A stretch of DNA of 64,000 bases from Rhipicephalus microplus (lineage: Eukaryota; Arthropoda; Arachnida; Ixodida; Ixodidae), in assembly GCF_043290135.1 (NCBI RefSeq), contig NC_134700.1:80411000-80474999 (forward strand). Reading direction: 5' to 3'. Below are positions 53,117 to 63,958 of this stretch, one piece after another (the stretch's first letter is position 1; each line of letters begins with the position of its first letter). Both the position numbers and the translations under genes were made by a program. The notes below the pieces were generated by a model that did no database searches, had not been told where the DNA came from, and was given only the letters and a program-made list of their open reading frames with translations.

Positions 53117-53684
53117 TTAGGTAGTCATCATCCGGGTCGTCGGGCGATGGTTGGTCGACGGACGCACGAGAGAGACAGTCGGAGTTGTAGTGTTTTTTGC
53201 CAGACTTGTTGACGACAGTAACGTCATATTCTTGAAGTCTCAGGCTCCATCGTGCAGAGCGACCTGAAGGGTCCTTCAAGGTAGCTAGCCAACACAAGGC
53301 GTGGTGGTCGCTCACAACTTTGAAGGGCCTGCTGTAGAGGTAGGGGCGAAGTTTTGACGTAGCCCACATGATGGCGAGGCACTCGTTTCCTGTTGTGGAA
53401 TAATTGGCTCCTGCTTTGGATAGCAATCGGCTGGCGAAACTAATAACGCTTTCAAGTCCGTCAGTCCGCTGTACAAGAAGGGCGCCTCGACCTACGCTGC
53501 ATGCGTCAGTGTGTATTTCTGTTTCGGCGAATTCGTCGAAATGGGCGAGTAACTGAGGCGTCTGGAGGCGATGTTTAAGCTCCTGGAAGGCGTGTTCTTG
53601 CGGCGTTTCCCACTTAAACTCCACGTCGGCCATGGTAAGGTTAGTGAGCGGATTGGCGATGCGGGCGACGTTTTCACGAACCAC
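53085..53684 (-). pseudogene. gypsy C RNase H
   Basis: A 199-codon open block with TEIHTDACSVGRGALL (first Asp), NECLAIMWATSKLRPYL (Glu) and VVSDHHALCWL (Asp), plus HYNSDCLSR at the end, normally HxxxDxLSR. Family residues are conserved. Frame breaks lie on both sides, at the RT and the integrase. Confidence 0.87.
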
Positions 53685-53689
53685 CTATA

Positions 53690-54859
53690 TTAGGCGCACA
53701 GGCCCAGAAATCGGCGCACCACCTTCTTGTAAGTGGGCGGCAAGAAGTCGGCGATGGCGGCTGTTTTCCGTGGATCGGGACGATCTACAGACTTGCTAAT
53801 CACGTGCCCCAGGAATAAGAGCTCCTCGTACACAAATCTGCACTTTTCTGGCTTCAGCGCGAGTCCAGGCGTCTTGATGGCTTGAAGTAGAGCTTGAAGG
53901 CGCCGAAGATGCTCGCCGAAACACGAGTAAAATACGACGACGTAGTCCAAGTACACAAAGCAAGTGTGCCACTTCAATTCTGCCAGTAGTGTATCCATAA
54001 CGCGTTGAAAAGTTGCAGGCGCTGAGAAAACACCGAAGGGCATCACCCTAAACTCGAAGAGGCCATCCGGTGTTTTAACCGCCGTCTTCTCTCGGTCTCT
54101 TTTGTCGACTTCAATTTTCCAATAGCCACCCTTGAGGTCCATTGCCAAAAAATACTTGGCGCTAAGGAGCCAATTAAGTGCGTCGTCTATTCGTGGGAGA
54201 GGATGCACGTTCTTTCATGTGATTTTGTTCAGGCGGCGATAATCGACGCAGAAACGTAGGGTCTCATTCTTTTTCTTCCCTAACACCACGGAGGACGCCC
54301 AAGGACTCTTGGACGGCTGGATGATGTCATCCTGCAGCATTTCATCAACTTGTTTCTTCATGGCATTGCGTTGTCGCGTCGAAACCCTGCACGGACTCTG
54401 ATGGTGTGGTGTGGCATTTTTTTCGGTTATGGTGCGATGTTTCGTGATTGGGGTCTGCCGAATTTTCGATGACGACGAAAAGCAATCTTCGTATTGCAAA
54501 AGCAGGGCCTTGAGCTGTTGTTGCTTATGGTTCAAAAGTCTGGCATTGACGTAGAAAGCTGTGTGTGGGGCTTGGTTCCTCTGAGCAGGTTCCGCAGAAT
54601 CGGCGAGGGCAAAAGCACTGGTGGCGTCCACAATTTCTTCGATGTATGCGACCGTCGTTCCTTTGTTCAAATGTTTGTACTCATTGCTGAAATTCGTGAG
54701 CATAACCGTTGCTTTGCCTTCCCAGAGCTCTGCAATTTTCGGGTGACAACAGATGCTGACTGCCTTTGACGACGCCTTCCAAGACTGATGATTTAGGAGC
54801 ACCAACTGAAATAATGACACTGGAGCGAGGCGGAATGGTGACTTGTTCTTCCAGGACAT
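53690..54859 (-). pseudogene. gypsy C reverse transcriptase
   Basis: 54215-54859 carries the start (MLQDDIIQPSKSPWASSVVL, then LRFCVDYRRLNKIT). After one stop or shift near 54210, 53690-54208 carries YFLAMDLKGGYWKIEV, VMPFGVFSAPATFQRVMD and the active-site box FVYLDYVVVF. The second aspartate of YLDD is replaced by Tyr, so polymerase activity should be lost. Confidence 0.87.
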
Positions 54860-55532
54860 TCAAGGCATACTTTCCTGACGGCATGCGTGGCGGTAGTGCT
54901 TTTTCTGTGGATGACATTATCGACTTTGTTCTTAGGTTGATGACTGCACCATGAAGGCATAAGAAGTCCATGCTAAGGATGACATCTCTCGAGCAACGCT
55001 GTAGGAGTACGAAGTCTGCAGGATAGAAACGGCCGTTAATGGTAACTCTCGCTGTGTACATTCCTGCTGGCGTTACGACATGACCTCCGGCTGTGAGGAT
55101 TTCGGGGCATTCCCAAGCTGTCCTAACTTTTTTCAACTTCGCGGCGAACAACCCACTAATGACGGAATAGTCGGCTCCAGCATTGACGAGAGCGGTCACA
55201 CTGTGGCCGTCAATAGAAACGTCGATGTCGGTAGTTCGCCGTCTCGCGTTGCGGTTAGCCCGTGGCGTCGGGTCACGGTTTCCTCGGCTTGTTCTGCTGC
55301 TTCTATGTTGCGTCGTCAGGTAACCTTCGGCGAGTGAGGTTTTGTCTTCAAGATTTTGCCTGGTTGGTGTGGTGTTCGAAAAGCTCCGTCGCGGCGTCGT
55401 TGTCGGAGGAGGATATTCGGTAGTTCGTCGCACAGCAAACGCAGCTCCATCGGTTGCTGCCCTTAGTTTCCGGATACGGCTAGGAGACCAGCCCCGCGTT
55501 GGGCCAGAGGACTGCCGGTGGTGCGGTGACAT
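54681..55532 (-). pseudogene. gypsy C protease
   Basis: A 283-codon open block with an Arg/Ser/Thr-rich N-terminus, then VTALVNAGADYSVIS, where the catalytic DTG has become NAG, and RDVILSMDFL, normally ILGMDFL. It is a retropepsin by position and flanking motifs, but inactive as read. Confidence 0.83.
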
Positions 55533-55574
55533 GCGGCGGCTGGGCGACGGTGAACTGGAAGGACTTCGTGGTGT

Positions 55575-56729
55575 TCACTTAGTTCCTGTCAGGTAGTCGG
55601 CGATGTCACGTGGTCGTTCTCCTGGCTGTGGACGCGGTGCATTGACGGCGAAGCCACGCAGTCCCATCTGTCGGTACTGGCAACGGCGGTATGTGTGTCC
55701 GGTCTCGCCGCAGTGGTAGCAGAGCGGGTGGTTTTCAAGTGCACGCCAAACGTCGGTTTTCCTCGGCGCACTGCGCTGGCCCGCTGGCGAACGGTAGGAC
55801 GTCGGTGGGGGTGGTGGCGGCGGTGGCGTCGGGCGACTGAAGTGCGATGGGGTGGCGTTTTGGCATGGACGGGGAGGAGCGTTGTGGCGCATTGCAGCGG
55901 CGTTGCTCATACCTTCCGGCTTGGGCAGTGGTGCTTGGAGAATTCGAAGCGATTGCCGAACTTCTTCTCGCACAATGTCGGCAATCGAATCCACTTGAGG
56001 CTGCGCCAAAGGCAACAGCTTGCGCAGCTTTTCCCGCACGATCGCTCGAATTGTTTCACGCAGAGCTTCGGAGTCAATGACTTGAGCAGCAGCGCAATCT
56101 GGAGACAGGCGACGATTATACTGTCTTGTGCGCATGTCGAGGATCTTTTCGATGGTAGTCGCTTCGGCTACGAATTCCCTGACGGTGTTCGATGGATTTC
56201 TCATCAGTCCCGCGAAGAGCTCTTGTTCGACACATCGCATGAGGAAACGAAGTTTATTCTCCTCGGGCATGTCTGGGTCAGCGTGATGGAATAGGCGGGT
56301 CATTTCTTCTCTGAAAAATGGCAACATTTTCATTTGGTAACTGAACCCGGGTCTCTGTTAAAGCAGCGGCCCTCTCTTTGCGAGCGACGCTCGCGAACTT
56401 TGCAGGAATGCGCCGCCGAAGACCTCCCTTGTTTGAAGCGCGGACTCCTAATTTTCGAGCCAGGTCCTTGCGGTGTCTTCCAGGTATAAGTACACACGGC
56501 GGAGCTTTTCCTAATTGTCACAGTGGTTGAGGGCGGCCACACAGTCGTATGTTCCTAGCCAGGTCTCTGAGTCTTCGAACGATGACCCATGGAAAGTTGG
56601 TGGTTCCCTGGGTTGATCCCTGACGATCGCGACTGGGACGCTGCGGTTGTCATTGTCACTGCAGTCGAGGTCGTGGCCTTGGTCTTCCGCGCTTTGTCTT
56701 GTAGGGGCCCGTACTCCGGTGGTAGGCAT
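55575..56729 (-). pseudogene. gypsy C gag
   Basis: The N-terminal part at 56511-56729 (PTFHGSSFEDSETWLGTYD) is followed, after shifts near 56510 and 56340, by a 252-codon open block (55575-56333). The block has KMLPFFREEMTRLFHHADP, a proline-rich stretch and one knuckle, CYHCGETGHTYRRC. It ends AD YLTGTK next to the protease. It is the usual Gag layout of this gypsy group. Confidence 0.82.
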
Positions 56730-56832
56730 TGCTGTCGACGGCTTGTTCTTTGCTCCTGGTTGGCGTCGGTGTCTTTTCCGCGGCGTGGGCTGTGTTCACG
56801 GCTTGACGGGGGCGACCGGTACATGAACGAAG

Positions 56833-56846
56833 CAGCACCTCCACCA
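56833..56846 (-). promoter_or_regulatory. primer-binding site of gypsy C
   Basis: On the minus strand TGGTGGAGGTGCTG directly follows the 5' LTR. The same TGGTGGAGGTG motif follows the LTR remnant of gypsy D at 61994. The tRNA was not identified. Confidence 0.75.
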
Positions 56847-57236
56847 GAAGTGACGGAGTTGTGACGTGGCCGAAGACAGGAGATTTTATGTTGGGATTCA
56901 ACTATTTATTTGGGCGAACCTGTGCCCGGTAAACAGAGTCTGATAACACTAGCAGTATTGAACAGTTTGCAGTGAACGGAGCGTCGGTCATCGATCAACT
57001 ACTGACAAGCGGCGAAGTGCGTCGGCATTTATACTCTTGCCATCGAATGTTCTAGCGTTGTCGCTGGCAGTGACGTAGGTTCCAAAATAATATGTACAGT
57101 TCGCGGAGTGGGCGTTATCTTATCGAAATGATCTAAAACAGTTATGAAGGTTCTCGAAAACTCCAGGCGCGGTTTGCGCTCAGAGTTGTGTAGTGTATTG
57201 GGGGCGATAACAAAACTTGAGAAATGAAACGTGGCA
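56847..57236 (-). repeat. 5' LTR of gypsy C
   Basis: 390 bases, homologous to 51322-51713. It begins (minus strand) TGCCACG. The last dozen bases differ from the 3' LTR copy. Confidence 0.9.
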
Positions 57237-57240
57237 ATAT

Positions 57241-57780
57241 GTTTTGTTGGGACTTCAATCTTATCACGCCTAATTTTGATTCTTTATACTTGTATCACCT
57301 GCTGGTCTTTGCAGCCCTTGTAGAGCTCGCCTTCAGTCAGGCCGAGCAAGTCTTGATCGGACACAACTCCTCGCGAAATGTTCAGAGAACGGTGTGGTGT
57401 ATTTGAGATACGAATGTTTCCAAATGATACTAGTTTCGAGAGGTTTTCATAGTGAGCCTGGCTTTTTACCTCAAGGAGGAGATCCCAACAGACCATTCTT
57501 GTAGCCTGGTAGCCTGGATCAAGTGCAGCAATGAGGCATTTGGCAACAAAAGGCGAGATGATTCTGGCGTTCTTTTCAGCAGCTTCACAATGAATTACAT
57601 GGTAGCGGTGGAAAGTTTTTTAGGTTTTTTGAAATAATTGGAAATATCTTCGGTGCTACCTCCCTTCCAGAGAAGACGATCGTGCCGTGAAGGGAGAGAA
57701 ATAAAAACCATAAAATGAGTGTATATTCGGCAGCCATGTCAGCCACCCACCATGGAGCCCAACAAAGGGACGTGGCAGGT
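57241..57780 (-). pseudogene. I-like LINE ORF1 fragment, copy 3, right of gypsy C
   Basis: Continuation of 51135-51273 past the gypsy insertion. The ORF1 start is probably the ATG at 57737 (MAAEYTHFMVFISLPS). Text with many stops follows that aligns with 44650-44815 at its 3' end. It shows the N-terminal part that copy 1 lacks. Confidence 0.62.
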
Positions 57781-58267
57781 CCTTAAGTTATGAGGCATGT
57801 CAACGTCAGCTGTCCACGCTCACTATAACCAAATATATTGAGCCCAAGACAGACCGCATACACAAGATTAACCCTTGCCACCAAAATAATCGGAAGTAAA
57901 CAGAAGAGAGAAGTCGACAAGAAAGATAAAACAGTGAGAGTTAAAGACGAAGTTGTACAGGGGAGAGAGATAGAAAAAGGCGACTGCCAATTTACTCTGG
58001 GCGGGTCAGCCCAGGGGTGCCGTCTACGTGAAGACGGGGTTAAAGGGGTGTGTTGCCTCTGCCGGGAGGCCCTAAAGGTCCAATCACCCTGTAAAATTCG
58101 AAGACTTCTTTTGCGGAAAACTGGGTTCAAAGGACTAATACGCCTGGAGATGATGAGCAGAGCGTCCCGACGTCCGTTTATTGCGGCGCACATCCAAGAA
58201 ACACCTCACGTGCCACGCGCCATCCCTCGTTCTTCTCTTCCTTTCCTGCACCATATGTCCACTGTTT
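57781..58267. other. unassigned stretch, possibly 5' UTR of the I-like LINE
   Basis: The minus-strand frame at 57783-58193 is open over 136 codons (hydrophobic centre, Arg-rich N-terminus), but I recognise no family in it. The stretch lies between ORF1 of the LINE and the end of the BEL/Pao integrase. Confidence 0.35.
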
Positions 58268-58462
58268 TTAACAATCCAGGTCCACGAATTGCTGCGGGCG
58301 CATTTCTAGAAAACACAAATGTTGAATAGGCCGCGTTACAATTTTGCTGTCTGCTAGCTTTAGGCGACCTGTACGAACAATGCCGTCATGTCCCGTAATG
58401 TTCTTCAAAACGTGTGCGAGTTTCCAACACAACTTGGGCAGAGTATCGTCACGCACTATCAC
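58268..58462 (-). pseudogene. BEL/Pao integrase C-terminal end
   Basis: The 64-codon frame reads VRDDTLPKLCWKLAHVLKN, then DGIVRTGRLKLAD, then RPIQHLCFLEM. This is the standard end of BEL/Pao Pol proteins. It is separated from the rest by the insertion at 58480-58605. Confidence 0.82.
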
Positions 58463-58479
58463 TATATTGCCTTCCGCAA

Positions 58480-58605
58480 TACTAGTTGAATAAATGAATG
58501 AATGAATGAATGAATGAATGAATGATCTTTATAGCACACATTTGTGTCCACCACTGGCCTATTATGAGTGCTTCTAGAGAGTAATAAATATTCCTTACAC
58601 CAGTG
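58480..58605 (-). mobile_element. short 3' fragment of a retroposon with (tcat)n/(aatg)n tail
   Basis: Nine or so aatg units (58489-58524) are followed by about 80 bases of non-BEL sequence (atctttatagcacac, then cttacacc). It interrupts the BEL integrase and looks like the 3' terminus of a LINE inserted on the minus strand. Family unknown. Confidence 0.5.
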
Positions 58606-58614
58606 ATTCCAGAA

Positions 58615-60081
58615 TTATTTCTGTAGCTTTTGTCTCTGTATCCAAGTTTTAAGAAACTCTGTGTGGGAGCTGGGCACCACGTCTGCAGTTTGCAAGTCGA
58701 GGAGCGCCGTCAACCGCTTGCCATGTAAGCAATGGGCAAGTGTTAAGACTTCTGGTTCCTCATGTGCAGAATACAAGAATGTCAGTGGTCTGCTACTAAT
58801 TATCGCTTCAATTTCTACTAGGACCATGCTAATTTGACCATAATCTAGAAGAGACCTTCCTAGAGCTTCTCTTAAGTTGTCTTTCACCGACCTCGCCATT
58901 TACTCCCAAAATCCGCCCTACAAAGTAGCACGGTCAGCAGGGAATTTCCACGTTATGCTATGAGCAGACAGATAATCGATGACTTCACTTACCCTAATAG
59001 TGTCATACACAGCACGAAGTTCGCGAGAAGCACGTTTAAAGCACAAAGCATTAGTAACGCCAAATGCAAAGTAACGCAAAGTAACGCAAAGTAACGCAAA
59101 GTAACGCCAAATGGTTTGGACACATTCACTTGGTCAGCATATAGCCCTGCCATAGGAGCTGTTACGGGATTTCACCCTTAATCTCGCCCAGTCTGGAGGG
59201 CTGCTGATTCAGGGTAGAATCGTTGCTTTTGAATATGGGACAGCCAATACTTTTCAGAGGCGACAAGTTTCTCCGTCTTTAGGTGTCCTTGAGGGGTTGG
59301 CTGGTCAAAGCAGGCTGTGACAAACCTCAGTATCCATGCCCTGACGCATAGCACCCACAACCAGGAACTATACTTTGACAGGTACAAAACAGCGTTCACC
59401 GATATCGAGGACGAATAGAGCGTAATGGTGTCTACTTCGGACTTATTTTTTAAATCACCTTGAAGAACATTCAGATAAGTATTTGTGGCTTAGGCCATTC
59501 TTCTTCTGGGCAACAAAACTGCTCCTTTTCACCAAACCTCCTTGTCAATTAGAATTTTCACCGATATACTTCGGGAAACTAGGTCGACTGGGTTCTCTTT
59601 TTCGGAACAATAGTTCCATTGGGAAGATTCGGAGAGGTCTTGGCTTTCTATGACTCTGTTTTTACAAACTGCTGCCACCTTGAAGGGATGCCTCAGATCC
59701 AACCCAAAGCCACTGTTGAATCGGTCCAAAAATAGCATTTAGAAAGAGTGATTTGCATTGGCGTATGTTATAAACTTTGCTAATCGGGACCCCAATAAAG
59801 CTCCAAGAAGCTCGAGCCTGGAAGTGAAAGCTGCTTTATGGGAGCAACTGGGCCCTCTGGCGTGAGTATCTGACCTGGTGCACCATCGCGGTTGTGCCGC
59901 AGATAAGCAACAGCCCCGTAAGGGGCTTTGCTTGCATCAGTGAATACATGCAGCTCATAAACCAAACCACTGATTGACAAACAAAACCTGGGCACTGAAA
60001 GAGTTTTGATGTCACGAAGTTCTCAGCCCCACATATCCTATTCTTGGGCCACTTGAATTGGAATTTCACAATCCTTATCAA
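58615..60081 (-). pseudogene. BEL/Pao RNase H and integrase
   Basis: RNase H: ELHVFTDASKAPYGAVAYLR (59780-59995, first Asp). WNYCSEKENPVDLVSRS (59529-59738) is the WRHVPTxxNPADxxSRG equivalent. Integrase: the zinc region is obscure, and a late block at 58615-58899 has MARSVKDNLREALGRSLLDY and IEAIISSRPLTFLYS, the conserved region around the catalytic Glu. A short tandem (gtaacgcaaa)n array interrupts it at about 59052-59107. Confidence 0.75.
59052..59107. repeat. (gtaacgcaaa)n tandem repeat, about five units
   Basis: A ten-base unit is repeated head to tail with near identity inside the degraded BEL integrase. Confidence 0.85.
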
Positions 60082-61216
60082 GTTTTATTTGCCAAATGCG
60101 CTGAAAAAAATCTTTTTGCGCGTATTGGAAAGGTGCTGCACGGCCGAGAGGGTCGAACAAGCGAGCGGAAGTCTGTAAAATAAACCGTTTTGTTGGCTTA
60201 TTTTCTTGTAGACATTTAAGAACAGGATCAACGTTCAAGCTGAGCCTATCGGACCTGGTTTTCCGCAGTAGTCGCAGTATCTTCGCGTGGTGCGGTTGTT
60301 CTACGCAGTTTTCTAGGTTAGTACTGTTAGTTACTCCTTTCTGTAACTTTATCCCAGCTTTCGCGAAGATTTCTGTAGCTTGGTCGTATAGCTCACAGGC
60401 GCCCGATGCGGTAGGAACACTGGTGACCATGTCATCCACGTAAAAGCAACGCACGAACTTCTGCGCTGTCCGGTGATACTTTCCGGATACGCTCTGCAGA
60501 TGATACTGCAATGTCGCACTCAGTAAGAAAGGGCTTGCCATAGTGCTAAAGGGCACGCAAATCATGCGTTATTCGCAAACGCGATTGATGTCCTGCACTC
60601 TTGTTGGCGTTCTTTCAAACCACGGGAATCTCAGAGCATCCCTCTCACACGGCCTAATTCCAATCTGCAGAAATGCTTTCTGGACGTCAGCCGCGACACC
60701 GAACTGAGGCTGACAAAAACGCAGCAACATCTTCAACATATCGTTGCTCGGGTTCAGGCCTTTTTCCAAGTGTTCATTCAATGAAGTCCCTCCTGAGGCA
60801 TACGAGGCATCGAAGACAATTCAGAGTTTAATTACTTCCCGATGGGGCATGTAATATTTAGTGATGGTCGCATCCGCGATCACGGGAACTGGCTCCGCAT
60901 GACCATCTGTAAGGTACTGGCTGACTGCTGCATCGTAGTGAAGCGGTACTTCTTTGCTCTGAGACAACCGGCGAAGTAAGCAACAAAGACGCTTGATTGC
61001 TACCACACGATTATCGTGCAGGTCTGATTGCCTGTCTTTCCAAGGCAGACAGACTTCGTACCATTCGTCTCGCAGCTCAATAGTTTCATTGAAAGCTTTT
61101 AGCACCTGCTTATTGTTGGAGGATGGTTCATCCGCATCAGTGATCCCGAAGCATTGGAGCTGCCAGAAATTTCGTAGTTCTGAGCCTATGCGTTTCTGCA
61201 TCAGGGTGTTGCTCAT
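60038..61216 (-). pseudogene. BEL/Pao reverse transcriptase and upstream connection region
   Basis: 60821-61216 holds the conserved pre-RT block (FWQLQCFGITDADEPSS, then LPWKDRQSDLHDN, ending MPHREVIKL). The RT starts in 60569-60781 (FGVAADVQKAFLQIGI with the first Asp). It continues in 60038-60565 with STMASPFLLSATLQYHL and the catalytic FVRCFYVDDMVTS, with both aspartates present. A frameshift near 60568 and a gap near 60800 separate the blocks. Confidence 0.87.
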
Positions 61217-61391
61217 GCAACAACTTTTCCGTAGTACACAAACGTTTGCGTTTGTGAGTGGAAGAAAGTAGCATCATTTAAGGGTTCTTGTACTGGCCAA
61301 CCCAGTGCAGTTTAAATGGAAAGAAGACTTTTGCGATCTTTACGCCAAGCGATTTCGCTCCTAAGAATTTCTCCCAATTGGTCTGAGCCAA

Positions 61392-61932
61392 TTAATGAGC
61401 TAATGCCTTCTTCCTGGGTAATATGCGGAGCGCAAAGTGCATCAACAAATTGTTGACGATGATTTCCAACTCTTTGATGAATTCATGGTCTTCTCGTACT
61501 TTAGCAACCACTTCACAGATGTGCTCGATTTCTATTGCTTTTATACTATGCTGAATATTATCGTATTGGCTTACTAAAGTTACTTTGACTAGTCTCCAAC
61601 GTGCACAGCGACCATGTTTGTTTCCAAACACCTTGACGGTTGTCAATTTCTCCAAACAATTTCAGGTTCAATTTCCTTGAAACGTCTTCTTTATTGAAAG
61701 TGCGCTGACTACCATTGTATATTTGACCTGTTATATAGCAGCTGACCTTTACGCCTTTCATCCACCTATTGAAGCTTTGCAATAGTATTGCATCAAGGCT
61801 CCTATTGCTATCTAACACAGCGTACATGGAGGTTGTGGTGGCGTCAATATTGATACACAACAGCCGGCACAGCCTGGCTGCAAGAAAGAGAAAGACGACG
61901 TTGGTGGCTGGTTGTTGATGAACTGTCACCAT
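61392..61932 (-). pseudogene. BEL/Pao protease
   Basis: Readable pieces include the LDSNRSLD segment, where family members have a D-G-G/S-type active site (VLDxGSQRSF), then SQRTFNKEDVSRKLNLKLFGE and, after a frameshift, an ELEIIVNNLL-like tail. Assignment rests on position upstream of the RT and the SQRTF...LSRxLNL text. The catalytic residue cannot be confirmed. Confidence 0.6.
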
Positions 61933-61999
61933 CTTGTTCGCCGAGCATGGTGCATCGTATTTAATTTAATAAATAAGTTACCCGTAACATTATTGGTGG

Positions 62000-63044
62000 A
62001 GGTGGACGACTACCGTACCTTGATAGAGACGCGGAGCGGTCGCTACACCGTGGACTCTTTGGCTACTTCAACTGCCAGTGCCTCATCCCCACCGGTCTCT
62101 CGATCCGAGTCGACAACCTACGTCACCGTGCCACCCCTGCGGGATCCTGGAACTTTCTCCGCTGACGGTACCATCGACGTTTACACCTGGCTGCACCGGT
62201 ACGAGCGAGTCAGTGCTACCCCCCGCTGGGATCCCACGCTCATGCTCGCCAATGTTGTGTTCTACCTCGACGGCACGCCGCGGACATGGTTCGAAACCAA
62301 CGAAGCCGAAATCACAAGCTGAGATCTTTTCAAATTGAAGATCCGTGATCCTTTTGGCGATTCATCTGGTTGTCAGCTCGTTGCCAAGGAAGACTCTCGC
62401 CACTCGCGCCCAGACGTCTACTGAATCGTACGTCTCATACACTCTCGACGTCTTGGCGCTTTGTAGCAAGGTCAGAAGAAGAAAAAGTTAATCACGTCCT
62501 CAAAGGGATTGCTGACGATGCCTTTAACCTGCTGGTTTTTAATAATGTCACGAGCATCGACACGATCCTGACAGAATGCCGCCGTCTAGAACAGGCTAAA
62601 GCCCGCCGCGTCACCCACGGCATCACGCGCCTGCCGAACACAGCTGCTACTTCCTCTTGTGATGATGCCGTCCGCCCAGTTCTCCGATGTGACAACCTCA
62701 CCCGCATCATTCGTCGTGAGGTCGAGGCAGCCCAACCAGTGGCTACTCTATTTCCAACGCCTGATCCTTCACCGACCACTATCTCACTGATACAAGCCGT
62801 CGTTCGTCAAGAATTATCGAACGTCGGCCTACACCCCATTCAACCAGTCTACTCTGCCGAGCCGTTTTATCGCCATTCCTCCGCTCCTCGATTTGGTTCC
62901 AAATACTCTCGACAGCGCAATTTGTCCGAATGGCGTACACTGGACGACAAGCCCATATGCTTCAACTGCCGACGTGTCGGTCATATTGTTCACCACTGCC
63001 GCAATCACTGGGCTCCGCCGGCACATTATGGGCCTCCTACTTAG
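62000..63044 (+). pseudogene. gypsy D gag
   Basis: 61912-62322 has the N-terminal Gag signature (PLRDPGTFSADGTIDVYTWL, then LDGTPRTWFETNEAEITS). It is stopped by TGA at 62320, where relatives have Trp. After a shift, 62370-63044 continues with EEKVNHVLKGIADDAFNLL, LTECRRLEQAKARR, LTRIIRREVEAAQ and the knuckle CFNCRRVGHIVHHC. The function would be capsid assembly and RNA binding. It is broken by one stop and one frameshift. Confidence 0.85.
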
Positions 63045-63271
63045 GCCACTTCTGTCCATCAGTCGTCATCGACATTTGATTTTGATTCCCCTATGCCGAC
63101 CACATCCTCTGATTCTGCCGCACTTCTGACGAGACCTCGCTACGCCCACTCACCATCCCCTGCTCGCCGTCAATCTCGTTCGCTCCCACAACGCCGCCCT
63201 GCCTCTCCGACCTATTCGCAGCGCCCCCAACCAGAAAACTAGGCAGTGCAGCTTCTGGAGGTGAAGCTGCA

Positions 63272-63958
63272 TTGACGAGGACTTCTGCAAGAAATCCTCG
63301 TGTAACTTTACCGACCACCCGGAATCTGTGGAACGTTACTTTAGACAATGTACCTGTGCGCGCGTTGATCGATACCGGAGTACATTTGTCCATAATGAGT
63401 GCTGCTCTTCGTCGCCGCCTAAAGAAAGTAATCACACCCGCCTTGAACCGAGCTGTTCGAGTCGCCGACGGGGGAACTACCGCGATTATTGGCATGTGCT
63501 CTGCCCGTGTGACTATCGCAGATAGAATCACTGCTGTTCTTTTCACCGTTATAGAAAATTGCCCTCATAAAGTAATTCTAGGCATGGATTTTCTAACCGC
63601 TCACTCGGCCATTATAGATTGTTCAGCCGGCTGTCTTGACTTTGAAATGCCTCTACTGTCTGATCTGACCAACCCACCCCAAAGTCGCCTTTGCTGCATT
63701 GATTTCGCACGCCTTCCACCTAACTGTGTCACACATATCAACCTCTTCTCTACACCACCTGTACCTGACGGCGATTACATGGTGGCCCCAATTCATGCCG
63801 TGATGCTTACGCATGGCGTCGCTGTTCCGCACACCATTTTGACAATTGTTGAAAACCGCACATGCCTTTCTATTGTCAATTTTGCCCTCACTGCCCAAAT
63901 TCTGCCACAAGGTATCACCCTGGCCGAAATTACTGCTCTACAAGACCATACGGTTTAA
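63272..63958 (+). CDS. gypsy D protease region, open
   Basis: The 228-codon open frame has the intact retropepsin active site VRALIDTGVHLSIMS near 63355-63400, then VADGGTTAIIGMCSARVTI and HKVILGMDFLTAHSAII. It is the only gypsy protease in the window with the flanking motifs and the catalytic DTG both intact. A TAA at 63956-63958 ends it where Pol would normally continue, so the following RT is either shifted or in a broken frame. Confidence 0.85.
   Translation: MTRTSARNPRVTLPTTRNLWNVTLDNVPVRALIDTGVHLSIMSAALRRRLKKVITPALNRAVRVADGGTTAIIGMCSARVTIADRITAVLFTVIENCPHKVILGMDFLTAHSAIIDCSAGCLDFEMPLLSDLTNPPQSRLCCIDFARLPPNCVTHINLFSTPPVPDGDYMVAPIHAVMLTHGVAVPHTILTIVENRTCLSIVNFALTAQILPQGITLAEITALQDHTV

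Larger units (their letters stand above)
51274..57240 (-). mobile_element. gypsy element C, nearly full length, with target duplication
   Basis: The duplication atat at 51274-51277 and 57237-57240 flanks an element with 3' LTR 51322-51713 and 5' LTR 56847-57236. A 44-base tail (51278-51321) lies beyond the 3' LTR. The ends read TGCCACG...CGTGGCA. It codes on the minus strand for Gag, protease, RT, RNase H and integrase in gypsy order. A polypurine tract (read in reverse as gagaggggggcaa) is at 51714-51726. The frame is broken in several places and two catalytic residues are lost. Confidence 0.92.
58268..61932 (-). mobile_element. BEL/Pao element, pol pseudogene without recognisable LTRs
   Basis: On the minus strand in BEL order: A17-type protease (61558-61932), connection region (60821-61216), RT (60038-60781), RNase H (59529-60081), integrase (58615-59400) and integrase C-terminus (58268-58462). 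A (tgaa)n-bearing insertion at 58480-58605 splits the integrase end. No LTR pair was found, and there are many stops. Confidence 0.87.

Noticed and set aside
57838..58329. 163-codon plus-strand frame
   Set aside because: It runs into the BEL/Pao integrase C-terminus on the opposite strand, which is clearly the real coding direction there.
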